DNA of 25,472 bases from Opitutia bacterium UBA6410 (GTDB lineage: Bacteria > Verrucomicrobiota > Verrucomicrobiia > Opitutales > Intestinicryptomonadaceae): NCBI GenBank assembly GCA_002437405.1, contig DJPO01000111.1, positions 9,981 through 35,452 on the forward strand, given 5' to 3'. How positions within the stretch are numbered: the first letter of the stretch is position 1; every line of letters starts with the position of its first letter. Under the pieces are notes generated by a model. It saw nothing but the letters and a program-made list of their open reading frames with translations. It did not search any database and was not told where the DNA came from. The position numbers were made by a program, and so were the translations under genes. Of this stretch, positions 1-8,326 are shown piece after piece.

Positions 1-27
1 TCGCTGACGCTCGCTTCGGGAGTGTAT

Positions 28-948
28 TTAAGAAGGGGCTTTGCCCCTTTCATTGGAAGCGGCACTGCCGCTTTCACATGCCCGCGCGTAGCATTCGATT
101 CCTTGGGCACTCTTTTCTGCTAATTCTTCGTTCCAGTCTATTTTCGCTCCGCTTTCGAAAATTGTCGCCACACACGACCCTCCGAACTTGAACATTCCCG
201 CCTCGTCGCCTCTTTTTACTTTCGTCCCCACTTTGTCGAAATTTATTATGCTTCCCACATTTGTCGCCCCTATTTCGACATATGCGCATAGCCCGATGTC
301 GCTTTCCAACAGGTTCAACACCCTTCTGTTTTCCCAGAATATCGACAGGTTTTTCGCAAGCGCAATCGGGCTTACCGAATACAGCTTTCCTTTTATTTTT
401 CGCCTTGCTACTATCTCGCCGCTTATCGGGTAGTGGAATCTGTGGTAGTCCAGCGGGCTTAGCCTTGAAATTAGCATATCTCCGCCTTCGAAACGCTTTG
501 CCAACTTTTCGTCGCCCAAGAACCGCGCCAAGTCGAATTTCTGCCCTTTGGCGTAAAACTGCGTCGCCTTTGAAATGTTGCGCACGAGCAAATGCCGCCC
601 GTCGGCTGGGAACGATACTGCGCGCGGATTTTCGGGGTCGCCAACGGGTCGGGCGTCGGGCTTTAGCGCGCGCGTGAAAAATTCGTTGAATGTCGCGAAC
701 TTTTCGGGCGGCAACAGCATTTCGTCCGTATTTATCGAGTTCGCCGCGATGAATTTTGCGACCGCCCCGCGGCTTATTTTCGAGTCCGCCCACAGTCCGC
801 AAAGTTTCGAAAACGCCGCACGCGCAACGAGCACCTCGAGCGCGACTTTCCCGCACGCGCCGCCGTATAGAAACCGCAGCGATTTTTCCGCGGGCACATT
901 TTCATCTTCGAAGGATTTTTTCGAAATGTTGTATATTTTAAGGCTCAT
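28..948 (-). CDS. psd: Phosphatidylserine decarboxylase proenzyme
   Basis: Converts phosphatidylserine to phosphatidylethanolamine at the inner membrane. The family is made as a proenzyme that cleaves itself and turns a serine into a pyruvoyl group. The 306-residue product has the catalytic-histidine block LSPLDYHRFHYP (163-174), an Asp in FPADGRH (113-119), the GATNVGSI block (227-234) and a cleavage motif FGGSC in which Ser258 is the likely pyruvoyl precursor. The start at 948 overlaps the recD2 stop as ATGA; an open frame continues upstream to 1596, but that extension is antisense-type sequence over recD2 and is not family-like. Residues 292-306 are encoded by a hairpin repeat (33-77), so the tail and stop codon look acquired. 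Function is secure; the exact native C-terminus is not. Confidence 0.93.
   Translation of the reverse strand: MSLKIYNISKKSFEDENVPAEKSLRFLYGGACGKVALEVLVARAAFSKLCGLWADSKISRGAVAKFIAANSINTDEMLLPPEKFATFNEFFTRALKPDARPVGDPENPRAVSFPADGRHLLVRNISKATQFYAKGQKFDLARFLGDEKLAKRFEGGDMLISRLSPLDYHRFHYPISGEIVARRKIKGKLYSVSPIALAKNLSIFWENRRVLNLLESDIGLCAYVEIGATNVGSIINFDKVGTKVKRGDEAGMFKFGGSCVATIFESGAKIDWNEELAEKSAQGIECYARACESGSAASNERGKAPS
33..77. repeat. Interspersed hairpin repeat, copy A
   Basis: Two adjacent palindromes: AAGGGGC-TTT-GCCCCTT (33-49 region) and AGCGGCA-C-TGCCGCT (59-72 region), joined by TTCATTGG and followed by TTCAC. The same plan (G-run hairpin, TTCAATGG-like linker, GC hairpin, GCTTTCAC) recurs at 18234-18295. 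It lies inside the 3' end of psd and encodes its last 15 residues. No T-run follows on the minus strand, so it is not a classic intrinsic terminator. REP-like or Rickettsia-palindromic-element-like by analogy only. Confidence 0.7.
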
Positions 949-3116
949 AGATTTTGGAGTCTTTCCTTTAGATATGTTCTGCGCTCGGCGGCTCGGGCGT
1001 TTTTGACCGCCGCGCTCCACGCGGTCGGGTCGCCCACTATGAAAACTTTTTTTCTCGCCCTTGTCAGCCCCGTGTAAATCAGGTTGCGCTGGAGCATAAT
1101 GAAATGCTGGCGCAAAAGGGGCATCACGACAACCGGAAATTCGCTGCCCTGCGACTTGTGTATGCTTATCGCGTACGCCTGCTTGAAGTCCGACAAATCG
1201 CTTTTTGCCAGATACACGCGCCTGCCGTCGAAGTTTGCGACAACCCCGCCGTCCTCGACCCTCTCGACAATCCCCATATCGCCGTTGAAGACGTCGATGT
1301 CGTAGTTGTTGCGCGTCTGCATTATTTTGTCGCCGACTCCGAAGAGCGTTCCGCCCCACCGCAAGCCGTCGGTGGTCGGGTTCAGCGACTCGCGAATCGC
1401 GGCGTTGAAATTTTCGATTCCCGCCGACCCCTTGTGCATCGGCGCGAGCACCTGAATGTCGGAAACCGCGTCGACGCCGAGCCGCTGGGCGCACTTGCGC
1501 GATGTCAGCTTTACGCACGTTTTGATGCACTCTTCGGGAGTGTCTGCGTAGATGAAATTCACGTCGCGCGACAAATCGGCGTCCGCGAGCGCGCACGGCG
1601 GGAAATCGGCGAGCGAGTCCCTGCCCTCCAGAATCGCGCGGGCTGCGAGCACAATGCCGCTGCGTTCGCCCTGTCTGAAAATGCGCTCCAAGCGCGTTAT
1701 CGGGAATTTTCCGCTGGCGATTATGTCCTTGAGCACATTGCCCGCCCCGACGCTCGGGAGCTGGTCGACGTCGCCGACGAGCACCAAGTGGGCGTTTTCG
1801 GGGACAGCCGAAAATACGGCGGCGGCGAGCTTTGTGTCGAGCATCGAAGCTTCATCGATTACCACGAATTTTGCGGGCAGCGTGTTGAACTCGTTGTGCT
1901 TGAATTTCCCGTTTTCGATGCCGAGCAGCCTGTGGATTGTCTGCGCCGCGACTTTCGCGCTTTCGCCCATTCGCTGCGCCGCCCTGCCCGTCGGGGCTGC
2001 GAGCACGGGCACGCATTTTTTCGCCTTGAGGATTTCGCAAAGGGCGCGGAGAATCGTGGTTTTGCCTGTCCCAGGCCCGCCCGTTATCACGCTTACCTTG
2101 TTTTTGAGCGCGAGCAGAATCGCCCGCGCCTGTTCGGGCGCGAAGTCGATTTTCGCCCGCTCGCGCGCCCATTCTACGGCGATTTCCGCCTTTATCGGCG
2201 GCAGCGCGGACATGCCCTTGGCAATTACCGACAGACTTTTTACAATCTTGCGTTCCGCGAAGTCGAGCGACGCCGACTGTAAAACGCCGTCGCCCACGCG
2301 CCTTAGCTCGCCTTCGCCAACGAGCCTGTCGACCGCCTCGGCGCATTTGCTCGGGTCTACCTGCAAAAGCGACGCCGCGCGGGAAATCACCTCGCCCGCA
2401 GGCGCGCACGTTCCGCCCTCGTCCTCGAGCTCCGAAATCGAGTGCAGTACGCCCGCCTCTACCCTCTCGGGGCTTTCGTTCGGAATGCCGATGTTCAGCG
2501 CGATTTTGTCGGAGGTCTTGAAGCCTATTCCGTCGATTTCGCGGCAGAGTTTGTACGGGCGCGAGCGCACTATCTCCGCGCTCTCCGCACCGAAACGCTT
2601 CATAATCCGAACGCACATCGCAGTCCCGATTCCGTAGACGCGCAGTGCTATGACGATTTGCCGCAAGTCGCGCTGCTCGTCCCACGATTTTTTGATGCGC
2701 TTTGCGCGCTCCGCGCCGATTCCCCTGACCTCGGTGAGCCGCGCGGAATCGGAGTCGATGATTTTCAGGGTATCCGCGCCGAACTTTGCGACGATTTTCT
2801 TCGCGTAGACTTTTCCGATACCGTCCACGAGCCCCGAGCCGAGATATTTTTCGATTCCGTAGATGTTCGACGGCAGGCGCGATTCGAACGACTTTACGTT
2901 AATCCGCGCCCCGTACGCTGGGTGGCTGACCCACTCGCCTTTGACGGCGACGGTTTCGCCGCACTGCACGGCGGGCATAATGCCCGAAATCGTCACATTT
3001 TCGCGGTAGGACGGGTCGGAGGGGCGCATGGAGGCGATACAGAAGCAGTTTTCGTCGTTGAAAAAAACTATCCGCTCCAAAACGCCCTCGAGGGCAACCT
3101 GTTCGCCGTCGCGCAT
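945..3116 (-). CDS. recD2: RecD2-family ATP-dependent DNA helicase
   Basis: A 5'-3' superfamily 1B helicase of the RecD2 (RecD-like, RecBC-independent) type, expected in the cytoplasm in DNA repair. The product is 723 residues, the usual RecD2 length. The N-terminal OB-like part (about 1-80) is followed by helix-hairpin-helix segments (GSGLVDGIGKVYA near 93-105, EVRGIGAERAK near 129-139, EIDGIGFKTSDK near 193-204). Walker A GGPGTGKT is at 346-353, Walker B VVIDEAS at 418-424, the QLPSVGAGN motif near 452-460, and the C-terminal helicase motif AYAISIHKSQGSEFPVV at 647-663 with GLTRARKKVFIVG behind it. The stop overlaps the psd start (ATGA). No Shine-Dalgarno is seen before the ATG, which lies 6 bases after the HAD-gene stop. 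The RecD2 assignment is firm. Confidence 0.95.
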   Translation of the reverse strand: MRDGEQVALEGVLERIVFFNDENCFCIASMRPSDPSYRENVTISGIMPAVQCGETVAVKGEWVSHPAYGARINVKSFESRLPSNIYGIEKYLGSGLVDGIGKVYAKKIVAKFGADTLKIIDSDSARLTEVRGIGAERAKRIKKSWDEQRDLRQIVIALRVYGIGTAMCVRIMKRFGAESAEIVRSRPYKLCREIDGIGFKTSDKIALNIGIPNESPERVEAGVLHSISELEDEGGTCAPAGEVISRAASLLQVDPSKCAEAVDRLVGEGELRRVGDGVLQSASLDFAERKIVKSLSVIAKGMSALPPIKAEIAVEWARERAKIDFAPEQARAILLALKNKVSVITGGPGTGKTTILRALCEILKAKKCVPVLAAPTGRAAQRMGESAKVAAQTIHRLLGIENGKFKHNEFNTLPAKFVVIDEASMLDTKLAAAVFSAVPENAHLVLVGDVDQLPSVGAGNVLKDIIASGKFPITRLERIFRQGERSGIVLAARAILEGRDSLADFPPCALADADLSRDVNFIYADTPEECIKTCVKLTSRKCAQRLGVDAVSDIQVLAPMHKGSAGIENFNAAIRESLNPTTDGLRWGGTLFGVGDKIMQTRNNYDIDVFNGDMGIVERVEDGGVVANFDGRRVYLAKSDLSDFKQAYAISIHKSQGSEFPVVVMPLLRQHFIMLQRNLIYTGLTRARKKVFIVGDPTAWSAAVKNARAAERRTYLKERLQNL

Positions 3117-3122
3117 TTTATT

Positions 3123-3797
3123 TTATAGTGAAATGGAAAAGACGCCCCGCGCGAGCTGCCGCATATTATCAAAAACCCCCACCGCCTCGGGGCACTCGGA
3201 GCGCAGATATTCTGACGAAAGCGAGCCTGTCGCCACGAGCGCGGAATCGACGCCCACAGAGCGCGCCGCGCGGTAGTCGTAAACCGAGTCGCCGATTCCG
3301 ACGGTTTCGCCCGCCGAGACGCCGAGAACCGCCAACGCCTTGTCGGTGAATTCGGGCTCGGGCTTGCGGGGGGAATGGAGGGAAGTCCCGACAATGGCGT
3401 CGAGCTTGTCGGCAAAGCCCAGACGCTCGAGAATCGCGTCCGCGCCCTCCTGCTGCTTGTTTGTAAAGCACGCTACTTTCACTCCTCGGGCTTTGAGCGA
3501 CTCGACAATCTCCGCCGCGCCGTCCAAAAGGCGCAGCCCGTCGAACATTCTGTCGGGGAAAATCTCGAGATAGTACTCGCAAACGGGCTGGGCGAGCGAA
3601 ACGTCGAGCCCGTGCGCCGCCAGAATTTTCCGCGCCGTTATGAGAATCGAGCCGCCGACAGTCCTGAAAACTTCGTCGTACGAGGGCGCGGGCAGCCCGA
3701 ATTTTTCGAACGACTCCGCCAGCGTCGAGTGAATCGCCGTGTAGTTGTCCACGAGCGTTCCGTCCAAATCGAAAAGTGCGGCCTTATATTGTTTCAT
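3123..3797 (-). CDS. HAD-superfamily phosphatase, Gph-like
   Basis: A 224-residue haloacid-dehalogenase hydrolase of the phosphoglycolate phosphatase-like subgroup. Motif I is FDLDGTLVDN (nucleophile Asp10, acid/base Asp12), motif II is the Thr in CFTNKQQ, motif III the Lys in RKPEPEFTDKAL, and motif IV GIGDSVYDYRAA supplies the metal-binding acidic residues. A helical cap lies between motifs I and II. I chose the ATG at 3797 because the motif-I strand follows at once; an open frame runs upstream to 3884 but would overlap bioD. It begins 31 bases after bioD and ends 6 bases before recD2, so it is probably co-transcribed. The substrate cannot be told from sequence: phosphoglycolate removal is typical of the family, but a role in biotin precursor metabolism is not excluded. 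Confidence 0.88.
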   Translation of the reverse strand: MKQYKAALFDLDGTLVDNYTAIHSTLAESFEKFGLPAPSYDEVFRTVGGSILITARKILAAHGLDVSLAQPVCEYYLEIFPDRMFDGLRLLDGAAEIVESLKARGVKVACFTNKQQEGADAILERLGFADKLDAIVGTSLHSPRKPEPEFTDKALAVLGVSAGETVGIGDSVYDYRAARSVGVDSALVATGSLSSEYLRSECPEAVGVFDNMRQLARGVFSISL

Positions 3798-3828
3798 AAA
3801 TAATGGATAGAGAAAAAAAGAAAAAAAA

Positions 3829-4467
3829 CTAAAAATTTTGCTTCCCGATTTCCATAAAGAATGAGTTCGGGCAGTGCAAGCCAAGATATTGCTTCAGATA
3901 CTCGCGGGTGGAGTCCTCGATCGGCTTGGGGGCTTGCGGATAGGTGTTGTAGACAACGCCCGCAACCGCGATGTTGCGCGCGGCGCAGACCTCGAAATTC
4001 AGCAGCGCGTGGTTGAGACTCCCCAGCCGCGACGAAACAACGAGCACGAGCGGATATTTTCTATTTGCGACAAAATCGGCGGTCAGGCAGTCGCGCGTTA
4101 GCGGAACCATCAGCCCGCCCGCGCCCTCGATTAGCACAGTCGAATATTTTTGCGCAAGTCTGCGGGTCGAGTCGTCGATTTTCGCGAAGTCGATTTCAAC
4201 CCCCTGCATTTCGCACGCCAAATGGGGCGATGCGGGATAGTCGAGCACATACGGGCAGGTCGTGAAATCTTCGTCCTCGGGCAGCGGTGCGATTCCCATT
4301 ATTTTGCGGTGCTCGAGAATGTCCTCGCTGATTCCCTTGCACCCCGTCTGGATTAGCTTTTGGGTAATCACACTCTCCCCGTCCTGCGCGAGCTTTTTAG
4401 CCAGCACCGCCGTCGCGACGGTCTTGCCGATTCCCGTGTCTATTCCGCTTACAAAAAGTATTTTCAT
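3829..4467 (-). CDS. bioD: ATP-dependent dethiobiotin synthetase
   Basis: Closes the ureido ring of dethiobiotin from 7,8-diaminopelargonic acid, CO2 and ATP, the penultimate step of biotin synthesis. The 212-residue product begins with the family P-loop GIDTGIGKT (8-16) and carries the later nucleotide/substrate motif IEGAGGLMVPL. Length matches the usual 210-230 residues. Its start overlaps the bioGC stop as ATGA with no Shine-Dalgarno, implying translational coupling. A long pyrimidine-rich stretch follows the stop codon on the transcript (about 3798-3828), without a visible hairpin, so transcription probably continues into the HAD gene. Confidence 0.96.
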   Translation of the reverse strand: MKILFVSGIDTGIGKTVATAVLAKKLAQDGESVITQKLIQTGCKGISEDILEHRKIMGIAPLPEDEDFTTCPYVLDYPASPHLACEMQGVEIDFAKIDDSTRRLAQKYSTVLIEGAGGLMVPLTRDCLTADFVANRKYPLVLVVSSRLGSLNHALLNFEVCAARNIAVAGVVYNTYPQAPKPIEDSTREYLKQYLGLHCPNSFFMEIGKQNF

Positions 4468-5858
4468 TTTTTTACCGAAGAAATGTATACAGGGTTGTAC
4501 GTCAGGCGGACTTTCCCGTCCTCCGCGCCGAACGCCGCCGAATATCGTTCGCAGAAGTCGCGCATTTTCGCGGGCGTCCAGAACGACGCAAACCTGCCGT
4601 TAACCCCCGTGCGCGAGATGTGGCGGACGAGCTCGCGCGGGTTGGGGAACTCGACTATCCTGAGATTCTCGCGCATAAAATCGCACTCGAAGCCCGCCTG
4701 CGAAAGCATATCGCGGATTTCGGAGGCGTCGGGATAATAGAGCGAATTGCCCGCCAGCAGCTTTATCTCCTCGAAGTTCCTCGGCCCGAAAGTCGAGAAC
4801 ACGAACGGCGCGCCGCTTTTGCACGCGATGGCAAGGCGCGCGAAGAGCGCGGGCAAATCGGCAATCCACTGCAACGCCGAAGCCGAGACGACTCCGTCCA
4901 AATCGTGCGGAATTTCGCACTTTAAAATGTCGCCCGCAAGCGGAATGAAGTTGCCGTCAAGCCCGCCGCGCGCGGAAAGGCACATTTTTTCGGAGAGGTC
5001 GTTTAGATACCACTCGGACGGTTCGAGATACCCCGCAAGCTCGCGCGTCAAAAAGCCCGTGCCGCAGCCGATTTCGAGAATCCTCCCGCCCTTTGGGTAG
5101 GGCGATTCGCGCGCGATTGCCGCAAGATATTTTGCGGCGGCGTGCTGGACGGAAGCGTTTTGCTCGTAGAACTGCGCATTGCGCTCGAACGCCCCCACAA
5201 TCCGCGAGAACGGGCGCGCCGCGTGCCTTATCGCGCGGCGGATTTGGCGCATGTCCAAGTGCGCGCCGTCGGAGACCACTGGGGAAGTCCTGCCCCACGC
5301 GCGCAGGAGGTTTTCGACGGGGAAAATCCTGTCGTTTTTCGACGCCAGCGCGAGAGTCCAGCGCGTACGCGGAATCGGCAGCGACGCAAAACTTTTGCCG
5401 AGAAATTCCAGCTCCGCCTTGAGTTCGGCGGCTGGGCGTTTTGAGAGCCTTTTCATAAGCTCCGCCCCGCGCGCGCCGCCGCAAACCCTGCGGTAGAATT
5501 TTTCGCGCACGGTTTCGTCGAAGGACTCGAGCGTCGAATAGAAAACCGACGCGGCAATTCCGCGCAAATCGTCCACGGGATATGGCGAGCCGCAGACCGC
5601 CGCGCGGGCGTCGGCGTTCGCGAGCCTGTCGGAAAAATAGTCGGCAACCCACACTCCGAACGACCACGCCGCAACCCCGATTTCCGAATATTCGGAAAAG
5701 TCGGCGTCCCAATTCAAATCGCGGTAGTCGTAGAAAATCGCGGCGTCGCAGCCCGCGGGAATGTCGGAGTCGGCGAGGAAATCGGCGTCGCAGGCAAAGC
5801 CCGCAAAAAATACGACAACGCGTTTCGCGCCGCTTTTTCTAATCCACGCGCACTTCAT
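4464..5858 (-). CDS. bioGC: BioG-BioC fusion: pimeloyl-ACP methyl ester esterase / malonyl-ACP methyltransferase
   Basis: One 464-residue chain joins two biotin enzymes. Residues 1 to about 215 match BioG (DUF452): the paired blocks VVVFFAGF (14-21) and FYDYRDLNWD (42-51), and a nucleophile-elbow AAWSFGVW with Ser66; SDGAHLDM may supply the catalytic His. Residues about 217-464 are BioC: FYEQNASVQ at its start, then SAM motif I ILEIGCGTGF (260-269). BioC methylates malonyl-ACP so that it can enter fatty-acid elongation; BioG removes the methyl from pimeloyl-ACP when elongation is finished. I chose the ATG at 5858 because it overlaps the bioF stop as ATGA and has a strong Shine-Dalgarno; the frame is open upstream to 6662, but that part is a shadow of bioF. 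I recall BioG-BioC fusions in some other bacteria, but could not check. Confidence 0.93.
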   Translation of the reverse strand: MKCAWIRKSGAKRVVVFFAGFACDADFLADSDIPAGCDAAIFYDYRDLNWDADFSEYSEIGVAAWSFGVWVADYFSDRLANADARAAVCGSPYPVDDLRGIAASVFYSTLESFDETVREKFYRRVCGGARGAELMKRLSKRPAAELKAELEFLGKSFASLPIPRTRWTLALASKNDRIFPVENLLRAWGRTSPVVSDGAHLDMRQIRRAIRHAARPFSRIVGAFERNAQFYEQNASVQHAAAKYLAAIARESPYPKGGRILEIGCGTGFLTRELAGYLEPSEWYLNDLSEKMCLSARGGLDGNFIPLAGDILKCEIPHDLDGVVSASALQWIADLPALFARLAIACKSGAPFVFSTFGPRNFEEIKLLAGNSLYYPDASEIRDMLSQAGFECDFMRENLRIVEFPNPRELVRHISRTGVNGRFASFWTPAKMRDFCERYSAAFGAEDGKVRLTYNPVYISSVKK

Positions 5859-7039
5859 TTTCCGGCCTCCCTCAATTTCGAAAACGCGTCTTCGACCGCA
5901 ACAACGTCGGAGTCCGAAAGCGCGGCGTTGAGCGAAAGCCGCAGGCGCGCTGAGTTCTTCGGGACTGTCGGATAGCGCACGGGCGGACACCATATTCCCG
6001 ATTCGCGCATAGTCCGCGCCGCGCCAGCCGCCGCCGCGTTCGAGCCGAGGACGACGGGCAGAATCTGGGTGTCGCCGAGCGTCGGGAAGCCCGAGAGGCT
6101 TTTGCGCAAACGCGCCGAGATTTCGGCAAGCCTGCCGCGCCGCACGGACATTCCGCGGACGCGCTCGAAAACAAAGCGCGTCCACAAAACGTTTATCGGG
6201 GCGATTGCCGTTGTAAAAATAAAAGTCCTGCACCTGTTGATTAAAATCCGCCGCATTTGCGGGGAACAGACGACATACGCGCCGACGGACGCAAACGCCT
6301 TGCCGAGCGTGCACATTATGAAATCGACGTCGCCCGCGACGCCCGAAAGCTCGCACATTCCCAGCCCCGACGCGCCGAAGACGCCCGCCGCGTGGGCTTC
6401 GTCCACATACAGCGAGCAGTCGAACTCCCTTTTCAGCGCGGCGAGAGCTGGCAGGTCGGCGCGGTCGCCGTCCATGCTGAAAACGCTTTCGGTCGCGATG
6501 TACACGTTCTCGAAATCGGCGCGGCGCAGGCGCAGGATTTCGCGCAGTTTGGCGATGTCGTTGTGCGGGAAGCGCGCCCACTTGCACGGCAGGTTGCCTA
6601 TCGAGTCCAAGAGGCTCGCGTGGGAGAGTTTGTCGAACAAAACCAAGTCGCGCGGAGTGCACACGGCGGGCAGAATCCCGCTATTTGCGTGGTATCCGCA
6701 GTTGAAGACAAGCGCGCCGCGCGCCGCGCCCGCAATCTCCGAATACGCCCCCGCAAGATAATCCTCGAAATCCCCGAACACGGGGTTGTCGCCGCCCAAA
6801 AGACGCGACGATACCGCCCCCATCAAAAATCCTCGCCCGCGCGACGGAAGCGAGTCGAAAAATTCCGTTTGAAGCCGCACATCGGCGGACAGCCCGAGGT
6901 AGTCGTTCGACGCCAAATTTATAAAATCCCCGCCCGCGCAATGCGCGCGCGCCCCGTCGATGCGCGTGGGCACGAGCACGCGTGAAAGCCCGTCGCGCTC
7001 CAGCGATTCCAGAATTTTCCGCGCGTCGGCGTCCTTCAT
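5855..7039 (-). CDS. bioF: 8-amino-7-oxononanoate synthase
   Basis: PLP enzyme that condenses pimeloyl-ACP with alanine to give 8-amino-7-oxononanoate (KAPA). The 394-residue product has NLASNDYLGL (41-50) of alpha-oxoamine synthases, GYHANSGILPAV, the PLP-ring Asp/His pair YVDEAHAAGVFG (DEAH at 213-216), and Lys247 in MCTLGKAFASVGAY as the Schiff-base lysine. The start at 7039 gives the family length and overlaps the bioA stop (ATGA); an open frame reaches 7156 but runs across bioA. A GGGAG sits about 11 bases upstream, a weak ribosome site. Related enzymes (Kbl, SPT) are excluded mainly by operon context. Confidence 0.95.
   Translation of the reverse strand: MKDADARKILESLERDGLSRVLVPTRIDGARAHCAGGDFINLASNDYLGLSADVRLQTEFFDSLPSRGRGFLMGAVSSRLLGGDNPVFGDFEDYLAGAYSEIAGAARGALVFNCGYHANSGILPAVCTPRDLVLFDKLSHASLLDSIGNLPCKWARFPHNDIAKLREILRLRRADFENVYIATESVFSMDGDRADLPALAALKREFDCSLYVDEAHAAGVFGASGLGMCELSGVAGDVDFIMCTLGKAFASVGAYVVCSPQMRRILINRCRTFIFTTAIAPINVLWTRFVFERVRGMSVRRGRLAEISARLRKSLSGFPTLGDTQILPVVLGSNAAAAGAARTMRESGIWCPPVRYPTVPKNSARLRLSLNAALSDSDVVAVEDAFSKLREAGK
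5866..5873 (-). promoter_or_regulatory. Strong Shine-Dalgarno of bioGC
   Basis: GAGGGAGG on the minus strand, 7 bases before the ATG at 5858. It lies inside the end of bioF, supports the chosen bioGC start and is one of only two strong Shine-Dalgarno sites among the main genes. Confidence 0.7.
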
Positions 7040-8325
7040 TTTTCGGCACACTCCCGCACCGTTTCGACCATCGCGCGGGCGACGGTGCGCAAATCTTCGT
7101 CGCCGATTATGTACGGCGGCATCGTGTAAAGCAGTCTTCCGAACGGGCGCAGCCAAACGCCGCGCGATACGAGCGAATCCTGAAATTCTCCCATATCGAC
7201 GGGCTTTTTAAGCTCCACAACCCCGATAGCCCCGAGCGTCCGAACGTCGGCTACGGCGTCGGAATCGGCGAGCGGCGCAAGCTCCCGCGCCAAGATTTTT
7301 CCTATCGCGTTTATGCGCTCCAAGAGCCCTTCGCGTTCGATTAAATCCAAGCTCGCGTTCGCAGCCGCACACGCGAGCGGGTTTGCCATAAAAGTGGGCC
7401 CGTGCATAAAAAGCCCGGGGTTGCCGTCCGAAATCGCGTCGGCTACGGCGTCCGTTGCAAGGGTCGCCGCAAAGCTCACATACCCGCCCGTCAGAGCCTT
7501 CCCGAGGCACATTATGTCGGGCTCGACGTCCGCGTAGTGGCAGGCGAACATCTTGCCGCTCCTGCCGAACCCCGTCGCGATTTCGTCGAGAATCAGCAGA
7601 ATCGAACATTCGTCGCAAAGGCGGCGCAGGCGGCGCAAAAATTCGGGGTGGTAGAAACGCATACCGCCCGCGCCCTGCACTATAGGCTCTATTATAAAAG
7701 CGGCGATTTCCCGCGCGTTTTCGCGCACGAGCTTTTCGAGCGGCTCGAACGCCGAGTCGTCCCATTGCGCGCCGAACGCGGGTTCGGGACGCGGGGCGAA
7801 AAAGCTTATCGGAAGCCCTCCCGCAAAAAGCGAGTGCATTCCGCCAATCGGGTCGCAGACGCTCATTGCGTGCCAAGTGTCGCCGTGGTAGCCGCCAAGG
7901 CACGTTGCAAACTTGTTTTTTTCGGGCTTTCCGAGGCTGTGCCAATACTGCAAAGCCATCTTCATCGCAACTTCGACCGACACCGAGCCCGAGTCGCAGA
8001 AAAAGACTTTTTGAAGCCCCGCGGGCGTCATCTCGACGAGCCTTTGCGCGAGCCTTACGGCGGGCTCGTGCGTCAGTCCGCCGAACATTACATGGCTCAT
8101 TTTTTCGAGCTGCCCCGCAACCGCCGCGTTGATGTGCGCATTGTTGTATCCGTGCGCGACAGCCCACCACGACGACATTCCGTCGATTACATCCCGACCG
8201 TCCGCAAGCCTCAGCCGCACGCCGCGCGCCGACTCCACAAGCCTTACGGGCAGCGGATTTTTGGTCGTCGCGTACGGGTGCCAGACGTGCTGCCTGTCGT
8301 AGTCGAGAATTTCGCGCGCTTTCAT
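7036..8325 (-). CDS. bioA: Adenosylmethionine-8-amino-7-oxononanoate aminotransferase
   Basis: PLP aminotransferase that turns KAPA into 7,8-diaminopelargonic acid; in the classic family SAM is the amino donor. From the ATG at 8325 the product is 429 residues, the same length as the E. coli enzyme. It shows HVWHPYATTKNP (13-24), the substrate-pocket SSWWAVAHGYNN (Trp53-Trp54), DSGSVSVEVAMKMALQYW (111-128), LILDEIATGFGRSG (244-257) and Lys276 in LGKALTGGY as the PLP lysine. The ATG follows the bioB stop by one base; an in-frame extension to 8376 would overlap bioB by 50 bases and is unlikely. No Shine-Dalgarno is visible. Confidence 0.97.
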   Translation of the reverse strand: MKAREILDYDRQHVWHPYATTKNPLPVRLVESARGVRLRLADGRDVIDGMSSWWAVAHGYNNAHINAAVAGQLEKMSHVMFGGLTHEPAVRLAQRLVEMTPAGLQKVFFCDSGSVSVEVAMKMALQYWHSLGKPEKNKFATCLGGYHGDTWHAMSVCDPIGGMHSLFAGGLPISFFAPRPEPAFGAQWDDSAFEPLEKLVRENAREIAAFIIEPIVQGAGGMRFYHPEFLRRLRRLCDECSILLILDEIATGFGRSGKMFACHYADVEPDIMCLGKALTGGYVSFAATLATDAVADAISDGNPGLFMHGPTFMANPLACAAANASLDLIEREGLLERINAIGKILARELAPLADSDAVADVRTLGAIGVVELKKPVDMGEFQDSLVSRGVWLRPFGRLLYTMPPYIIGDEDLRTVARAMVETVRECAEK

Positions 8326-8326
8326 T

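Noticed and set aside
31..50. psd-end hairpin as an intrinsic terminator
   Set aside because: No T-run follows on the minus strand, and the hairpin is explained as part of a repeated element.
949..1596. N-terminal extension of psd into recD2
   Set aside because: The extension is Arg-rich shadow sequence over recD2; the family start and the ATGA overlap both point to 948.
1104..2282. 392-codon plus-strand open frame opposite recD2
   Set aside because: Overlaps the helicase motifs of recD2 on the other strand; its own translation resembles no family and has an Arg/His-rich shadow composition.
5859..6662. N-terminal extension of bioGC over bioF
   Set aside because: The added 268 residues are an out-of-frame reading of bioF; the strong Shine-Dalgarno fixes the start at 5858.
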